64,000 nucleotides of DNA, from positions 1-64,000 of the forward strand of contig JAUZFP010000028.1 of assembly GCA_030838475.1 (NCBI GenBank), read 5' to 3'. Positions 22,380-31,071 of this stretch are shown here, piece after piece. The position numbers and the translations under genes are program-made. A model generated the notes under the pieces. The model had not been told where the DNA came from, made no database searches, and saw only the letters and a list, made by a program, of their open reading frames with translations. This stretch comes from Actinomycetota bacterium (GTDB lineage Bacteria > Actinomycetota > Actinomycetes > Actinomycetales > Microbacteriaceae). The number at the start of each line of letters is the position of its first letter. Position 1 is the stretch's first letter.

Positions 22380-23417
22380 ATGAACAACACCAACGTGGTT
22401 GGCCCTGGGCGTGCGCAGCACGCCCAGGGCTCGCCCGTGCTCGACGTGCAACACCTGCAGGTCAGGCTCGAAACGCTCGACGGACCACTGTTTCCGGTGC
22501 GGGACATGTCCCTGCGTGTGAACGCGAATGAGACGCTCGCCATCCTCGGGGAATCTGGCAGCGGCAAGTCAGTCACGTCACTCGCGCTCATGGGCCTGCT
22601 TCCTCGGGACACCTTTAGCGTGAGCGCAGAGTCGATGCGGCTCAAGGATGAAGATCTCGGTTCGGCGACCGAGAAGACCTGGCGGTCGATCCGGGGATCG
22701 CGCATCGCGATGGTCTTCCAGGACCCGCAGAGCTCGCTCAATCCCGTGTATACGGTCGGGGCGCAGATCGCGGAAATGTTCCGGCTTCATCGCGGCGCAA
22801 GCCGAGGGGACGCGCGTCGCGCGGCTCTGGAAATGATGGACAGGGTTCGGATTCCCGACGCCGCCGCGAAGTACGACTCCTACCCGCACGAATTCTCCGG
22901 CGGGATGAGGCAGCGCATCGTTATCGCCATCGCCCTCGCCCTCGATCCTGAGGTGTTGATCGCAGACGAACCAACGACGGCGCTCGATGTCACCGTGCAG
23001 GCGCGCATCCTCGACCTGTTCAAGGAAATCGCCAAGGACAGCAACATGGGGACGATCCTGATTACCCATGACATCGCTGTCGCCGCCACGGTCGCAGATC
23101 GAATCTCGGTCATGTATGCGGGTCGCCTCGTCGAGGAGGGTCCGACCCGGCAGGTGCTCGAACAGCCCGCACACCCGTACACGCAGGGGCTTCTCGACGC
23201 CGTGCCCAACGCCTCCAACGAACGCACTGCACTCATCCCGATCAAAGGCTCGCCGCCCAACCTCTCGCACATCCCCTCGGGCTGTGCCTTCCACACTCGC
23301 TGCCCGATCGCGCGCGATGAGTGCGCACTGGGTGTGCCCGAGCTTCTCCGGGTGGCGGCGGAGCGCGACAGCGCGTGTTTCTTCGCCGAGGAGGTCATGA
23401 CGAATGCAGCCCACTGA
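22380..23417 (+). CDS. ABC transporter ATPase, DppD-like
   Basis: This 345-residue ATPase has Walker A GESGSGKS, the Q-loop FQDPQSSLNPVYTVG, the signature FSGGMRQRIVIAIAL and Walker B VLIADEPTTALDV. The C-terminal oligopeptide/dipeptide domain contains a probable iron-sulfur cysteine cluster (CAFHTRCPIARDEC and a later C). The ATG at 22380 is 12 nt after the previous stop; a TTG at 22365 that overlaps that stop is an alternative. It overlaps the second ATPase by 14 nt. Confidence 0.93.
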   Translation: MNNTNVVGPGRAQHAQGSPVLDVQHLQVRLETLDGPLFPVRDMSLRVNANETLAILGESGSGKSVTSLALMGLLPRDTFSVSAESMRLKDEDLGSATEKTWRSIRGSRIAMVFQDPQSSLNPVYTVGAQIAEMFRLHRGASRGDARRAALEMMDRVRIPDAAAKYDSYPHEFSGGMRQRIVIAIALALDPEVLIADEPTTALDVTVQARILDLFKEIAKDSNMGTILITHDIAVAATVADRISVMYAGRLVEEGPTRQVLEQPAHPYTQGLLDAVPNASNERTALIPIKGSPPNLSHIPSGCAFHTRCPIARDECALGVPELLRVAAERDSACFFAEEVMTNAAH

Positions 23418-24240
23418 GCCACTTCTGCGCGTCAACAATCTGGTCATCGACTATTCGCAGGGCAAGTCACTGTTCCACCCCAATCGCGTCGCTCAGCCTG
23501 CGGTTGCGGGGGTCAGCTTCGAGATTGCGCCGGGGGAGACCCTCGGCCTGGTCGGCGAGTCGGGATCCGGCAAGTCGTCGGTCGCGCGCGCCATCGTCGG
23601 GCTCACCAAACCGGCGGGAGGCGAAATCCTGTTCGAGGGGACCGATTTGGCGATAGCGAACGAGCGTGAGTTGCGAGTCGCCCGGCGAGACGTCCAGATG
23701 ATCTTCCAGGACCCGTTCGCGTCGCTGAATCCGCGGATGACGGTGGGCGATCTGCTGACGGAGCCCTGGCGAGTGAATCGGGGTTCACTCCCTCGAAGCG
23801 AGTGGGCGAGTGGTCTGGCCACGCTCATGAACCAGGTCGGCCTCGCGCCTGAGCACGCGCGACGATACCCCGCTCAATTCTCCGGCGGGCAGCGGCAGCG
23901 GATCTGCATCGCGCGCGCCCTTGCACTCCGGCCAAAGCTTTTGGTGTGCGATGAAGCGGTATCGGCACTCGACCTCTCCATCCAGGCCCAGATCCTGAAT
24001 CTGCTCAAGGACCTACAGGAGGAGCTTGGCCTCGCCTACCTCTTCATCTCCCACGATCTCGGGGTCGTTCGGCACATCAGCGATCGGGTCGCGGTCATGT
24101 ATCGAGGGAAGATAGTCGAGACCGGGGACTGCGAGCAGGTCTACAACCGACCAACCGACGAGTACACCCGTGCGCTGCTGGCCGCGGAGCCTTCGCTCCG
24201 ACCATGGGATCGCCCAGCCGGGGTCGCCTCCGCGAGCTAG
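23404..24240 (+). CDS. ABC transporter ATPase, DppF-like
   Basis: This is the 278-residue partner ATPase: Walker A GESGSGKS, Q-loop FQDPFASLNPRMTVG, signature FSGGQRQRICIARAL, Walker B LLVCDEAVSALDLSIQAQ (E after D is normal for this family), and H-loop FISHDLGVV. It lacks the cysteine cluster of the first ATPase, as DppF proteins often do. It completes the importer in the order B-C-A-D-F. No gene follows closely in the operon. Confidence 0.93.
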   Translation: MQPTEPLLRVNNLVIDYSQGKSLFHPNRVAQPAVAGVSFEIAPGETLGLVGESGSGKSSVARAIVGLTKPAGGEILFEGTDLAIANERELRVARRDVQMIFQDPFASLNPRMTVGDLLTEPWRVNRGSLPRSEWASGLATLMNQVGLAPEHARRYPAQFSGGQRQRICIARALALRPKLLVCDEAVSALDLSIQAQILNLLKDLQEELGLAYLFISHDLGVVRHISDRVAVMYRGKIVETGDCEQVYNRPTDEYTRALLAAEPSLRPWDRPAGVASAS

Positions 24241-24280
24241 CGGGTTGCTTCGATGACTGCGTCGCGCAAGGCTGGCCAGC

Positions 24281-24847
24281 ATGAAAGAGGATCTCGTTCA
24301 CTACCTCCGGCAGGGCCGAGAGGTCATGCTGTGGAAGCTGGATGGCGCCAGCGAGTACGACGTCCGTCGCCCCATCGTCCCGACGGGCACGAACCTGCTC
24401 GGGCTCGTGAAGCACCTGGCGTCCGTCGAGACCGGGTACTTCGGGGACGTGTTTGGGCGCCCGTTTCCGGAGGCGTTGCCCTGGACCGCGGATGATGCGG
24501 AGCCCAACGCCGACCTGTGGGCGACCGCGGACGAATCGCGCGAGTACATCGTCGACCTGTATCGCCGGGTCTGGGCGCACTCGGACGAGACCATCGATAC
24601 CCTAGACCTCGACTCGATCGGTGTCGTCCCGTGGTGGCCGCCCGAGCGTCGAAATGTCACCCTGCACCGTGTGCTCCTACACATGATCGCCGAGACGCAC
24701 CGACATGCCGGGCACGCCGACATCCTTCGCGAACTCGTCGACGGGTCCGTCGGCCTGCGGTCCGACAACGCCAACCTGGATGCGGGCTTCGACTGGGCCG
24801 TGTATCGTCGACGCCTCGAGCAAGTGGCTCGGGCTGCGGCCAAATAA
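24281..24847 (+). CDS. DinB-family four-helix protein
   Basis: This 188-residue DinB/YfiT-like metal-binding bundle opens KEDLVHYLRQGREVMLWKLDG and continues LLGLVKHLASVETGYFGDVFG, with VKHL and VE carrying the first metal histidine. RNVTLHRVLLHMIAETHRHAGHADILRELVDG carries the second pair (H..ET.RHAGH). The enzyme activity is unknown; actinobacterial relatives include mycothiol-dependent thiol transferases. It begins 40 nt after the transporter operon, without a visible terminator. Confidence 0.88.
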   Translation: MKEDLVHYLRQGREVMLWKLDGASEYDVRRPIVPTGTNLLGLVKHLASVETGYFGDVFGRPFPEALPWTADDAEPNADLWATADESREYIVDLYRRVWAHSDETIDTLDLDSIGVVPWWPPERRNVTLHRVLLHMIAETHRHAGHADILRELVDGSVGLRSDNANLDAGFDWAVYRRRLEQVARAAAK

Positions 24848-24863
24848 CTAACCTCTCAGAGAG

Positions 24864-26120
24864 CTAACCGCGATAGCCCTTCGCGCAGGTCTGCTGCGCC
24901 GCCGTCTGACCGGTCACATCGGCCGGGAGCGCGACAGGGGCAGGCCCGGGCGCGGCCGTCGCGGCGGGGGTCGCGGTCGACGTACCGGTCGGCGTTGCCG
25001 TCGGTGTTGTCACGATCGCCGGACCCGCTACGGTCGCGCGCCCGAGCTTTCCCGAAAGCTGCACCGGTTGGTCAGCATCGAGGGCCGCGGCGAGGATGTT
25101 GTCTGCTGGCTGCTGGGCCACGACCCGCCCAGGGAACGCCGGATTGGATTTGGTCGGCCACTCGACGAAGACCACATTGTTCAGGTCGATGTTCTTGAGC
25201 GCGAGCGCGATGGCGACCATGGTCGTGGGCGCCGTCAGCGTGTCGGAGAGTTGCATGTTCCGAACGGCCGCGTTGGCGAGCGAGTAGAGGGTCAGTGGAT
25301 TGCTGAGCACGCCGGCGCTCGTCAGTTTTCGCATCAGCGACGACATGAAGAGCTGTTGGTCGCTGATCCGGCCGAGGTCACTGCCGTCGCCGACACCGTG
25401 ACGACTGCGGAGAAACGCGAGAGCGCTTGAACCCTCGATCGTCTGCTCCCCGGCGGACAGGTGGAGGCCAACGTACTTGTCGTTCAGGTTCGTGGCCAGG
25501 CACACCGTGACGCCGCCCACCGCATTCGACATCTCGATGACCCCGTCGAAGCTGATCTCGGCCGCGTACTGAATGTCGAGCCCGGTCAGCTTCTCGGTTG
25601 CGAGAACTGTGCACCCGAGCCCACCCCGTGACAGGGTCGTGTTGAACATGGCGTTGGTGACGGGCCCGGCGATGCCGCCCTTCGGACGAGGGCACGCGGG
25701 GATGTTCACGAGCAGGTCACGCGGGATGCTCACCACTGTTGCATGCTGGTGATCCGCGGAGATGTGAAGCACCATCGTGACGTCGTTGTTGCCCGCTCCG
25801 GAACTCCCGGCGAGATCCGCACGGTCCTGGAACCCGCCCTGACCCGTCCTCGTGTCCGTACCGGTGAGGAGAAGGTTCACCGCGCCGTCAATCGATCCGA
25901 CCTGCGGGATGGGCTCGTTCGTTCCGCGCACGTGAGACAGGTGGACGCCGGGCTTGATGTTCGACAGTGTCTGCCAGACGGCGATGCCTGCGATCGAGGC
26001 AACGCTGACCGCGAGAACGGCGACAATAACTCCGGCGTAGATCAAGAGGCCCGGAATCGGGCTCACGGGCCGCAATCGCCCATGGCGCGCAATGGTTGCG
26101 GCTCTCGGTCTACTTTCCAC
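24864..26120 (-). CDS. LytR-CpsA-Psr (LCP) family cell-wall ligase
   Basis: LCP proteins attach teichoic acids, arabinogalactan-like or other glycopolymers to peptidoglycan. This 418-residue protein has a basic N-terminus, one transmembrane helix at about 23-50, and an extracytoplasmic LCP domain. The LCP domain shows NLLLTGTDTR, NNDVTMVLHISADHQHATVVSIPRDLLV, FDGVIEMSNAVGGVTVCL and AFLRSRHGVGDGSDLGRISDQQ, with the conserved Asp and Arg residues. A Pro/Thr/Ala-rich tail ends the protein. The GTG start is supported by a leaderless -10 box. Wall-polymer attachment may matter for the polysaccharide operon at 38 kb, but that link is inference. Confidence 0.93.
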   Translation of the reverse strand: MESRPRAATIARHGRLRPVSPIPGLLIYAGVIVAVLAVSVASIAGIAVWQTLSNIKPGVHLSHVRGTNEPIPQVGSIDGAVNLLLTGTDTRTGQGGFQDRADLAGSSGAGNNDVTMVLHISADHQHATVVSIPRDLLVNIPACPRPKGGIAGPVTNAMFNTTLSRGGLGCTVLATEKLTGLDIQYAAEISFDGVIEMSNAVGGVTVCLATNLNDKYVGLHLSAGEQTIEGSSALAFLRSRHGVGDGSDLGRISDQQLFMSSLMRKLTSAGVLSNPLTLYSLANAAVRNMQLSDTLTAPTTMVAIALALKNIDLNNVVFVEWPTKSNPAFPGRVVAQQPADNILAAALDADQPVQLSGKLGRATVAGPAIVTTPTATPTGTSTATPAATAAPGPAPVALPADVTGQTAAQQTCAKGYRG

Positions 26121-26125
26121 CTATC

Positions 26126-26131
26126 AACCTA
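26126..26131 (-). promoter_or_regulatory. -10 box of the LCP gene, leaderless
   Basis: TAGGTT is followed by 5 nt and then the GTG at 26120, with no ribosome binding site. Confidence 0.5.
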
Positions 26132-26155
26132 AACACGGCTTTCTGGGAGGTTCGC

Positions 26156-26578
26156 TCAGCTTGCTGGTGCGGCGATATTAACGAGCCAGGTGATTCCGAA
26201 CCGGTCGACGGCCATCCCGAACGAATCGCCCCAGGTCGCCTTGGACAGCGGCATGGTGACGTTGGCGCCGTCGATGAGCTTGCTCCAGTAGCCCTCCAGC
26301 ACGGTCTGGTCCTCCGCTTCGCCGCTCAGAGACACGCTGATGTTGTCGCCGGGGTTGTAGGTCATCCGCTGCGGAGTGTCGGACGCCATCAACGTGAGAC
26401 CGTTCGGAGCGACCAGCATCGAGTGCATCACCAGGCTGTCCTCGGACGGGTCCTGACTGGCGTGCAGCTCGGCGAAAGTATTGACGGTCAACTCGCCGCC
26501 GAACACGGAGTGGTAGAACTCGATCGCCTCGCGCGCGTTGTTCTTGAAACCGAGGTAGGGGTTCAGCCGAATTGTCAT
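26156..26578 (-). CDS. PhnB-like VOC family protein
   Basis: This is a 140-residue VOC protein of the PhnB/3-demethylubiquinone-methyltransferase-like type: RLNPYLGFKNNAREAIEFYHSVFGGEL at the start, then LTLMASDTPQRM, ISVSLSGEAEDQTVLEGYWSKLIDGANVTMPL, and WGDSFGMAVDRFGITWLVN. These marks are diagnostic. The biochemical role in most bacteria is unknown. It is divergent from the DUF3467 gene across a 77-nt gap. Confidence 0.9.
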   Translation of the reverse strand: MTIRLNPYLGFKNNAREAIEFYHSVFGGELTVNTFAELHASQDPSEDSLVMHSMLVAPNGLTLMASDTPQRMTYNPGDNISVSLSGEAEDQTVLEGYWSKLIDGANVTMPLSKATWGDSFGMAVDRFGITWLVNIAAPAS

Positions 26579-26655
26579 GCGACCAGTCTCGACCCGGCGA
26601 GCGCGCCCCGTCCATCCCTCCTAGGGTTGAAGCTTGACGAACGGAGCACAAACAC

Positions 26656-26994
26656 ATGGCCGAGAACCCAGCGCCCAACCAGATCCAGTTCCAGGTCAGC
26701 CTGCCGCCAGAGCAGGAACTCGGAGTGTTCGCGGACTTCGCCAGCGTGTGGCATACACCGACCACGTTCGTGATCGACTTTCTCGCGGTGAAAGGTCCGC
26801 AGCATCCGTCGATCGATGCCGTGGGGCAGTCGCATCCGGAGGCGCAGGTTCTCGAGGCGCGCGTCGGTGCCCGGGTGCGAATCCCGTCTGAGCAGATCTT
26901 CCCGCTGATCGCCGCGCTGCAGCAGCAGGGCGACAAGTGGCTGGAGGAATCCGGTCGCTCCGAACCCCCGGCAGACTGGGTGAACTCGGCGTGA
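26656..26994 (+). CDS. DUF3467 domain protein
   Basis: This 112-residue protein matches DUF3467: QIQFQVSLPPEQELGVFADFASVWHTPTTFVIDFLAV (usual form G.yAnf..v.hsp.eF.iDF), then VGARVRIPSEQIFPLIAALQQQ. Function is unknown across the family. GGAG lies about 9 nt upstream of the ATG. Its TGA overlaps the GTG of the next gene (GTGA), so the two are made together. Confidence 0.85.
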   Translation: MAENPAPNQIQFQVSLPPEQELGVFADFASVWHTPTTFVIDFLAVKGPQHPSIDAVGQSHPEAQVLEARVGARVRIPSEQIFPLIAALQQQGDKWLEESGRSEPPADWVNSA

Positions 26995-27350
26995 TCACTC
27001 GACGTGAGGCGGCACTGCGGCTCGACATACCGCTTGAGATGGCGACCAGGCACGACATCCCCACGCGGATGACCGAGCGCGAGTTCGGCGAGCTCGAAGC
27101 CGAGCCACCGCCGTGGCTACTTCAGTCGCGTGCCAATCGCACCGGCAAGTTGGTCTGGGTTCAACTCAGGTGTGACATCTGCGGCTTCACCGAGGCGGCT
27201 CGCCCAAAGAAGTGGTGGCCGGAGTTCACGTACCTCACCTGCGACTTTCACCGTGCAGACGAGATCCCTCAGCCTGCTCCTGGCCTGTATCGCCGCGAGG
27301 TCGAGGGAATCGGCACGCGCTTCATCGGCGTAGTCGACGAGAAGCCCTAG
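26991..27350 (+). CDS. hypothetical protein with possible Cys/His metal site
   Basis: This 119-residue protein is translationally coupled to DUF3467. The N-terminal third looks like a small helical, possibly DNA-binding segment (ITRREAALRLDIPLEMATRH..PTRMTEREFGELE). The second half has CDICGF and TCDFH, a C-x2-C plus C-x2-H set that could hold zinc. No known family was recognised. The start at GTG 26991 is chosen for the 4-nt overlap; a longer frame to 26937 lies within the upstream gene. Confidence 0.65.
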   Translation: MITRREAALRLDIPLEMATRHDIPTRMTEREFGELEAEPPPWLLQSRANRTGKLVWVQLRCDICGFTEAARPKKWWPEFTYLTCDFHRADEIPQPAPGLYRREVEGIGTRFIGVVDEKP

Positions 27351-27362
27351 TCGACCGTTTGG

Positions 27363-28388
27363 TCAGAGCGACGCGACGTCGATCAGCACCTTGCCGACCG
27401 CGTTGTTCTCGACGGCTCGGTGTGCGGCGGCCGTTGCCTCGAGGGCGAATCGGATGAGCGGGAGACCGTAGTCGGTTCCCACCTCAAGCGCCCCGTCGGA
27501 CGCCGCAGCATTGACGGCCCGAATCGCCGCCGACTTCTGCTCGGGCGTGGTCGTGTAGGTCATCATGAACTGCAGCCGAGCGTTCTTGCCCATGGCCGCG
27601 CGGACCGGGGTCGACGGCTGGTCGGCGCCACCTCCCGCGTATAGGGAGACTGTTCCGCCCATTGCGAGCACCTCGAGGTCAATCCCAAGATTCGCGATCG
27701 CGTTGACCTCGACGACCACGTCGACGCCGCGCGGAGCGATCCCGCGAACCGTCGAGACGACGTCCTCGCTTGTGTAGTTGATGACGTGGTGGGCGCCGGC
27801 CGAGGTCGCGAGAGCGCCCTTCTCCTCGCTGCTCACCGTGCTAATGACGGTGGCACCCGCCCACACGGCGAGCTGGATGGCCGCGTGGCCGACCGCGCCC
27901 GCGCCGCCCGCAACGAGCACGACTACGCCGTCGAGCGTCCCGGGAGCAAGCTCCGCCGGGCCGCCCTCGCGCGCCGTCAGGGCGCGATGCGCCGTAAGCC
28001 CAGGGATGCCGATCGATGCACCAACATCGAACGACACGGTGTCGGGCAGCGGCACAACCTGCTCGATCGGGATGAGCGCCAATTCCTGCGCGGTCCCGTC
28101 CGCGCGCTGGTAGGCGGCATCCCAGATCCAAACCCGGTCGCCGGGTGCGAGCGTTTTCACGTCCGTGCCGACCGAGTCGATGACGCCCGCGCCGTCCTGG
28201 TTCGGGACCTGGGGCCGGGGGAGGGTCGCGCCGTCGCCACTGCCCGCCCGCGACTTCCAGTCGGTCGGATTCACCGCTGAGACCGCGATCCGCACGACCA
28301 CCTCCCGGGGACCCGCTGCGGGGACCGCGCGGTCAACCAGGGTGAGCACCTCGGGCGAACCGGTGTGCGTGTATTCGATGGCTCGCAT
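27363..28388 (-). CDS. zinc-free quinone oxidoreductase-like MDR protein
   Basis: This is a 341-residue medium-chain reductase of the NADPH:quinone reductase branch. It begins MRAIEYTHTGSPEVLTLVDRAVPAAGPREVVVRIAVSAVNPTDWKSR and has PNQDGAGVIDSVGTDVKTLAPGDRVW. The cofactor loop is VAGGAGAVGHAAIQLAVWAGATVI. The cysteines that bind structural zinc in alcohol dehydrogenases are absent. It is expected to reduce quinones or enones with NADPH in the cytosol. The gene is single and convergent with the DUF3467 pair. Confidence 0.92.
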   Translation of the reverse strand: MRAIEYTHTGSPEVLTLVDRAVPAAGPREVVVRIAVSAVNPTDWKSRAGSGDGATLPRPQVPNQDGAGVIDSVGTDVKTLAPGDRVWIWDAAYQRADGTAQELALIPIEQVVPLPDTVSFDVGASIGIPGLTAHRALTAREGGPAELAPGTLDGVVVLVAGGAGAVGHAAIQLAVWAGATVISTVSSEEKGALATSAGAHHVINYTSEDVVSTVRGIAPRGVDVVVEVNAIANLGIDLEVLAMGGTVSLYAGGGADQPSTPVRAAMGKNARLQFMMTYTTTPEQKSAAIRAVNAAASDGALEVGTDYGLPLIRFALEATAAAHRAVENNAVGKVLIDVASL

Positions 28389-28453
28389 GGTCCCAGTTAA
28401 CGCCGAAGCGCCCCCCGCTGCACAACTGTGCGTTGGAGGGCGCTCGAAGCGTT

Positions 28454-29050
28454 CTAGTTGTTGCCGCCGCCCGTGGTTCCGCCTGGACGGAATCCGCCGC
28501 CACCGAACCCGGTTACCGCGCCCTCCGTGATGGCGGTCGCGGCAATGGTGCTGCCGCTGGTTGCACCGGTGACACGGACGGTCTCGCCCGCCTTGAGAGC
28601 CGAAACCGTGGTCTTGGTGGTCTTGGTGGTTGTCGTCGCGCCCGACGTGCTCACCGTCGTCTTCGTTACAGCCGTCGAACTCGTAGTGGTCACGGTCACC
28701 TGGGTGCCGGACGTCTCCTTGAGCACGATGCTGGCGCCACTGACGGAGACGATCGTTCCTGCTGCGCCGCCGCCGAACCCGGCTCCGCCCGCGCCGCCGA
28801 CACCACCGGTGCCGCCGCCCTGCGTTCCCGTGCCACCCTCGGCTCCGCCGAAGCCCTGGCCCTGAGTGAATCCGGCGCGCGGCGACGCGGTAGTGGTTGC
28901 GGTGCCGTGCCCGATGAGCACTCCGGCGAAGAGGCCGATGACAAGCGCTGCGACGAGGGCAAGGATCGGCGTGATGATGCGCGACACGCCCTTCTTCTTC
29001 ACCGCGGTCGGCGCTGGTTCTGGTGTTCCTGCTGGTGCTTCGTTAGTCAT
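28454..29050 (-). CDS. membrane-anchored Gly-rich protein with DUF5666-like domain
   Basis: This 198-residue protein has a cytoplasmic basic stretch (VKKKG), one transmembrane helix (IITPILALVAALVIGLFAGVLIG, about 25-47), and a Gly-rich linker. A small beta domain full of Thr and Ser (GTIVSVSGASIVLKETSGTQVTVTT, LKAGETVRVTG) resembles DUF5666. It ends in a Gly-rich tail (GFGGGGFRPGGTTGGGNN). The same kind of tail ends the MacA-like protein of this operon, which suggests a shared place of action at the outer face. It is the last gene of the MacAB-like operon. Confidence 0.75.
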   Translation of the reverse strand: MTNEAPAGTPEPAPTAVKKKGVSRIITPILALVAALVIGLFAGVLIGHGTATTTASPRAGFTQGQGFGGAEGGTGTQGGGTGGVGGAGGAGFGGGAAGTIVSVSGASIVLKETSGTQVTVTTTSSTAVTKTTVSTSGATTTTKTTKTTVSALKAGETVRVTGATSGSTIAATAITEGAVTGFGGGGFRPGGTTGGGNN

Positions 29051-29077
29051 TGTTTTTCCTTTGCTGGTGTGGATAGG

Positions 29078-30355
29078 TCAGATGGAGCGGAGCGCCTGGA
29101 TGGGACGCATTGCGGCGGCGCGACCTGCGGGGTAGACCCCGAAGAACACGCCGATGGCGACGGAGACGCCGAGGGCGAGCGGTATCGAATAGCCGATGAG
29201 CACCGGTTGAGTCCCGTTGATCTGGAACTGGGAAGCGAAGACCGCGGCGACCACCCCGAGGATTCCGCCCAGCAGCGTGAGGATCGCCGCCTCCGCGAGG
29301 AACTGTCCGAGAATCGCCCCGCGGGTCGCTCCGAGTGCCTTGCGAATGCCGATTTCTCGAGTTCGCTCGGTGACCGTGACCAGCATGACGTTGGTCACGC
29401 CGATTCCGCCGACGAGAAGGCTGATTGCCGCAACGGCAGCAAGCAGGACCGTGAAGCTGGTGGCGCTCGCCTGGGCAGTTGATAGCAGGGTGCTCGCGTT
29501 GGTGATTGTGTACGGTAGCGAACTGGCGGATGTGGTACCACCGGTCGCGGCGGTGCTACCGGTGCGACCCGTGCCGGTCGTTCCCGTCCCGCTCGCCGCG
29601 CTCGCCGCGGTGGACGCGCTCACGTGAAGCAGCTGGTTCAGTTCGACCCCGAGTTCACCCTGCGCCGCGGTGACGCCAGCCGTTGTCTTTGACTCTGCCA
29701 GCAGCGAACTCAGCGCACCGAACCCGGTGAAGGATCGCTGTATTCGCGTCACGGGCGCGACGACGACGGAGTTCGGGTCGCTGAATCCGGTCGAGGATTG
29801 GGCGGCCAGGATGCCGACCACGGTGAATGGAGTGCCGTCCACCGAGATCGATTGCCCGAGCGCCGAGCCCGTCGGGTAGAGCTCGGTCGCAAGCGTGGAT
29901 CCGATGACCGCCACCTTCGCGGCGCTCGTCACATCCGCTTTGGTAAACGCGCTCCCGCTAGCAACAGACGCGGTCGACGCGGTGAAGTAGTCAGCGCTGG
30001 TGCCGATGATCGAGATGCTGCTCTCTGAGGCGTTTGTCGATGAGACGGTGAGCGACGTTGTCGACTCCGGGACGACGGACTTCACATGGCCAAGTCCGGC
30101 CGCATTGAGCTTGTTGCTGACGGCAAGGGTGATTGCCGAGGATCCCGTCGTGGTACCGGTCGGCCGGATCGTGAGGGTGTTCGTGCCGAGCGACGTGATG
30201 AGGCCGTTGACGCGTTGTGCCGAGCCGTTTCCGACAGCCATGAGGAGGATGACGGCACCGACGCCGATGAGCACGCCGAGCATCGTCAGGATCGAGCGGA
30301 GCTTGTTTGCCGTCACGCCGCGGACGGCGGAGAGAAGGATGTCGCCAATTTTCAT
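29078..30355 (-). CDS. MacB-type ABC permease (FtsX family)
   Basis: This 425-residue permease has one N-terminal helix (LRSILTMLGVLIGVGAVILLMAVGNG), a large extracytoplasmic domain at about 50-290 rich in Ser, Thr and Ala, and three C-terminal helices. These last contain GGIGVTNVMLVTVTERTREIGIRKALGATRGAILGQFL, the FtsX/MacB mark. It works as a mechanotransmitter with the ATPase and the fusion protein rather than as a classical pore. The stop of the ATPase gene overlaps its ATG by 4 nt. Confidence 0.93.
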   Translation of the reverse strand: MKIGDILLSAVRGVTANKLRSILTMLGVLIGVGAVILLMAVGNGSAQRVNGLITSLGTNTLTIRPTGTTTGSSAITLAVSNKLNAAGLGHVKSVVPESTTSLTVSSTNASESSISIIGTSADYFTASTASVASGSAFTKADVTSAAKVAVIGSTLATELYPTGSALGQSISVDGTPFTVVGILAAQSSTGFSDPNSVVVAPVTRIQRSFTGFGALSSLLAESKTTAGVTAAQGELGVELNQLLHVSASTAASAASGTGTTGTGRTGSTAATGGTTSASSLPYTITNASTLLSTAQASATSFTVLLAAVAAISLLVGGIGVTNVMLVTVTERTREIGIRKALGATRGAILGQFLAEAAILTLLGGILGVVAAVFASQFQINGTQPVLIGYSIPLALGVSVAIGVFFGVYPAGRAAAMRPIQALRSI

Positions 30356-31071
30356 CGTACGAGCTCCCCGTGCCTGTTGGCGTGATCGGTTGTGATCAGG
30401 CCGTCCTTGACCGTGACGACTCGATGCGCTCGCTCTGCAACGTTTTCCTCGTGGGTGATGATCACGATCGTTCTGCCCTGGGCGGCAAGCTGGTCGAAGA
30501 TTGCGAGAATCTCGAAGGTCGACTCGGAGTCGAGGTTTCCCGTCGGCTCGTCGGCGAGCAGCAGCGTGGGGTTGGTGACGAGAGCGCGTGCGATCGCAAC
30601 GCGCTGTTGCTGTCCACCCGACAACTGCTGGGGTCGATGATCCGCCCGGTAGCTGAGGTTGACCAGCTCGAGGGCTTCGAGTGCACGCCGCTTGCGCTCC
30701 GCGTACTTGACGCCGCCGTATGCGAGGGGCAGCTCGGTGTTCTGGAGCGCGGTCATCCGGGGGACCAGATTGAACGACTGGAAGATGAACCCGATCTCGC
30801 GATTGCGAACGCGGGCGAGCTCCGACTCGTCGAGATCGTTCACATCCTGGCCGGCGAGAGAGTAGGTGCCGGAGGACGGCACATCGAGGCAGCCGAGCAG
30901 GTTCATCAGGGTCGACTTTCCCGACCCGGATGGCCCCATGATCGCGAGGTACTCGCCCGCGGCGATGCTGAGATCGATCCCGCGCAGGGCGTGCACTTCG
31001 GCATCGCCCGTGCCATAGATCTGATGGATTCCGCGCAACTCAAGAACGCTACCGGGAGTGCCGTTACCCAT
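30352..31071 (-). CDS. MacB/LolD-type ABC ATPase
   Basis: This 239-residue ATPase has Walker A GPSGSGKST, Q-loop FQSFNLVPRMTALQNTELPL (typical of the MacB/LolD/FtsE group), signature LSGGQQQRVAIARAL, Walker B LLLADEPTGNLDS and H-loop IITHEENVA. It powers the FtsX-like permease encoded directly after it. Its ATG shares a base with the stop of the MacA-like gene (TAATG). Confidence 0.95.
   Translation of the reverse strand: MGNGTPGSVLELRGIHQIYGTGDAEVHALRGIDLSIAAGEYLAIMGPSGSGKSTLMNLLGCLDVPSSGTYSLAGQDVNDLDESELARVRNREIGFIFQSFNLVPRMTALQNTELPLAYGGVKYAERKRRALEALELVNLSYRADHRPQQLSGGQQQRVAIARALVTNPTLLLADEPTGNLDSESTFEILAIFDQLAAQGRTIVIITHEENVAERAHRVVTVKDGLITTDHANRHGELVR

Noticed and set aside
13178-24240. 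Horizontal island bounded by mobile genes
   Set aside because: No integrase, transposase or flanking direct repeat was seen, and codon use looks like the neighbours. It is called an island only in the sense of a gene cluster.
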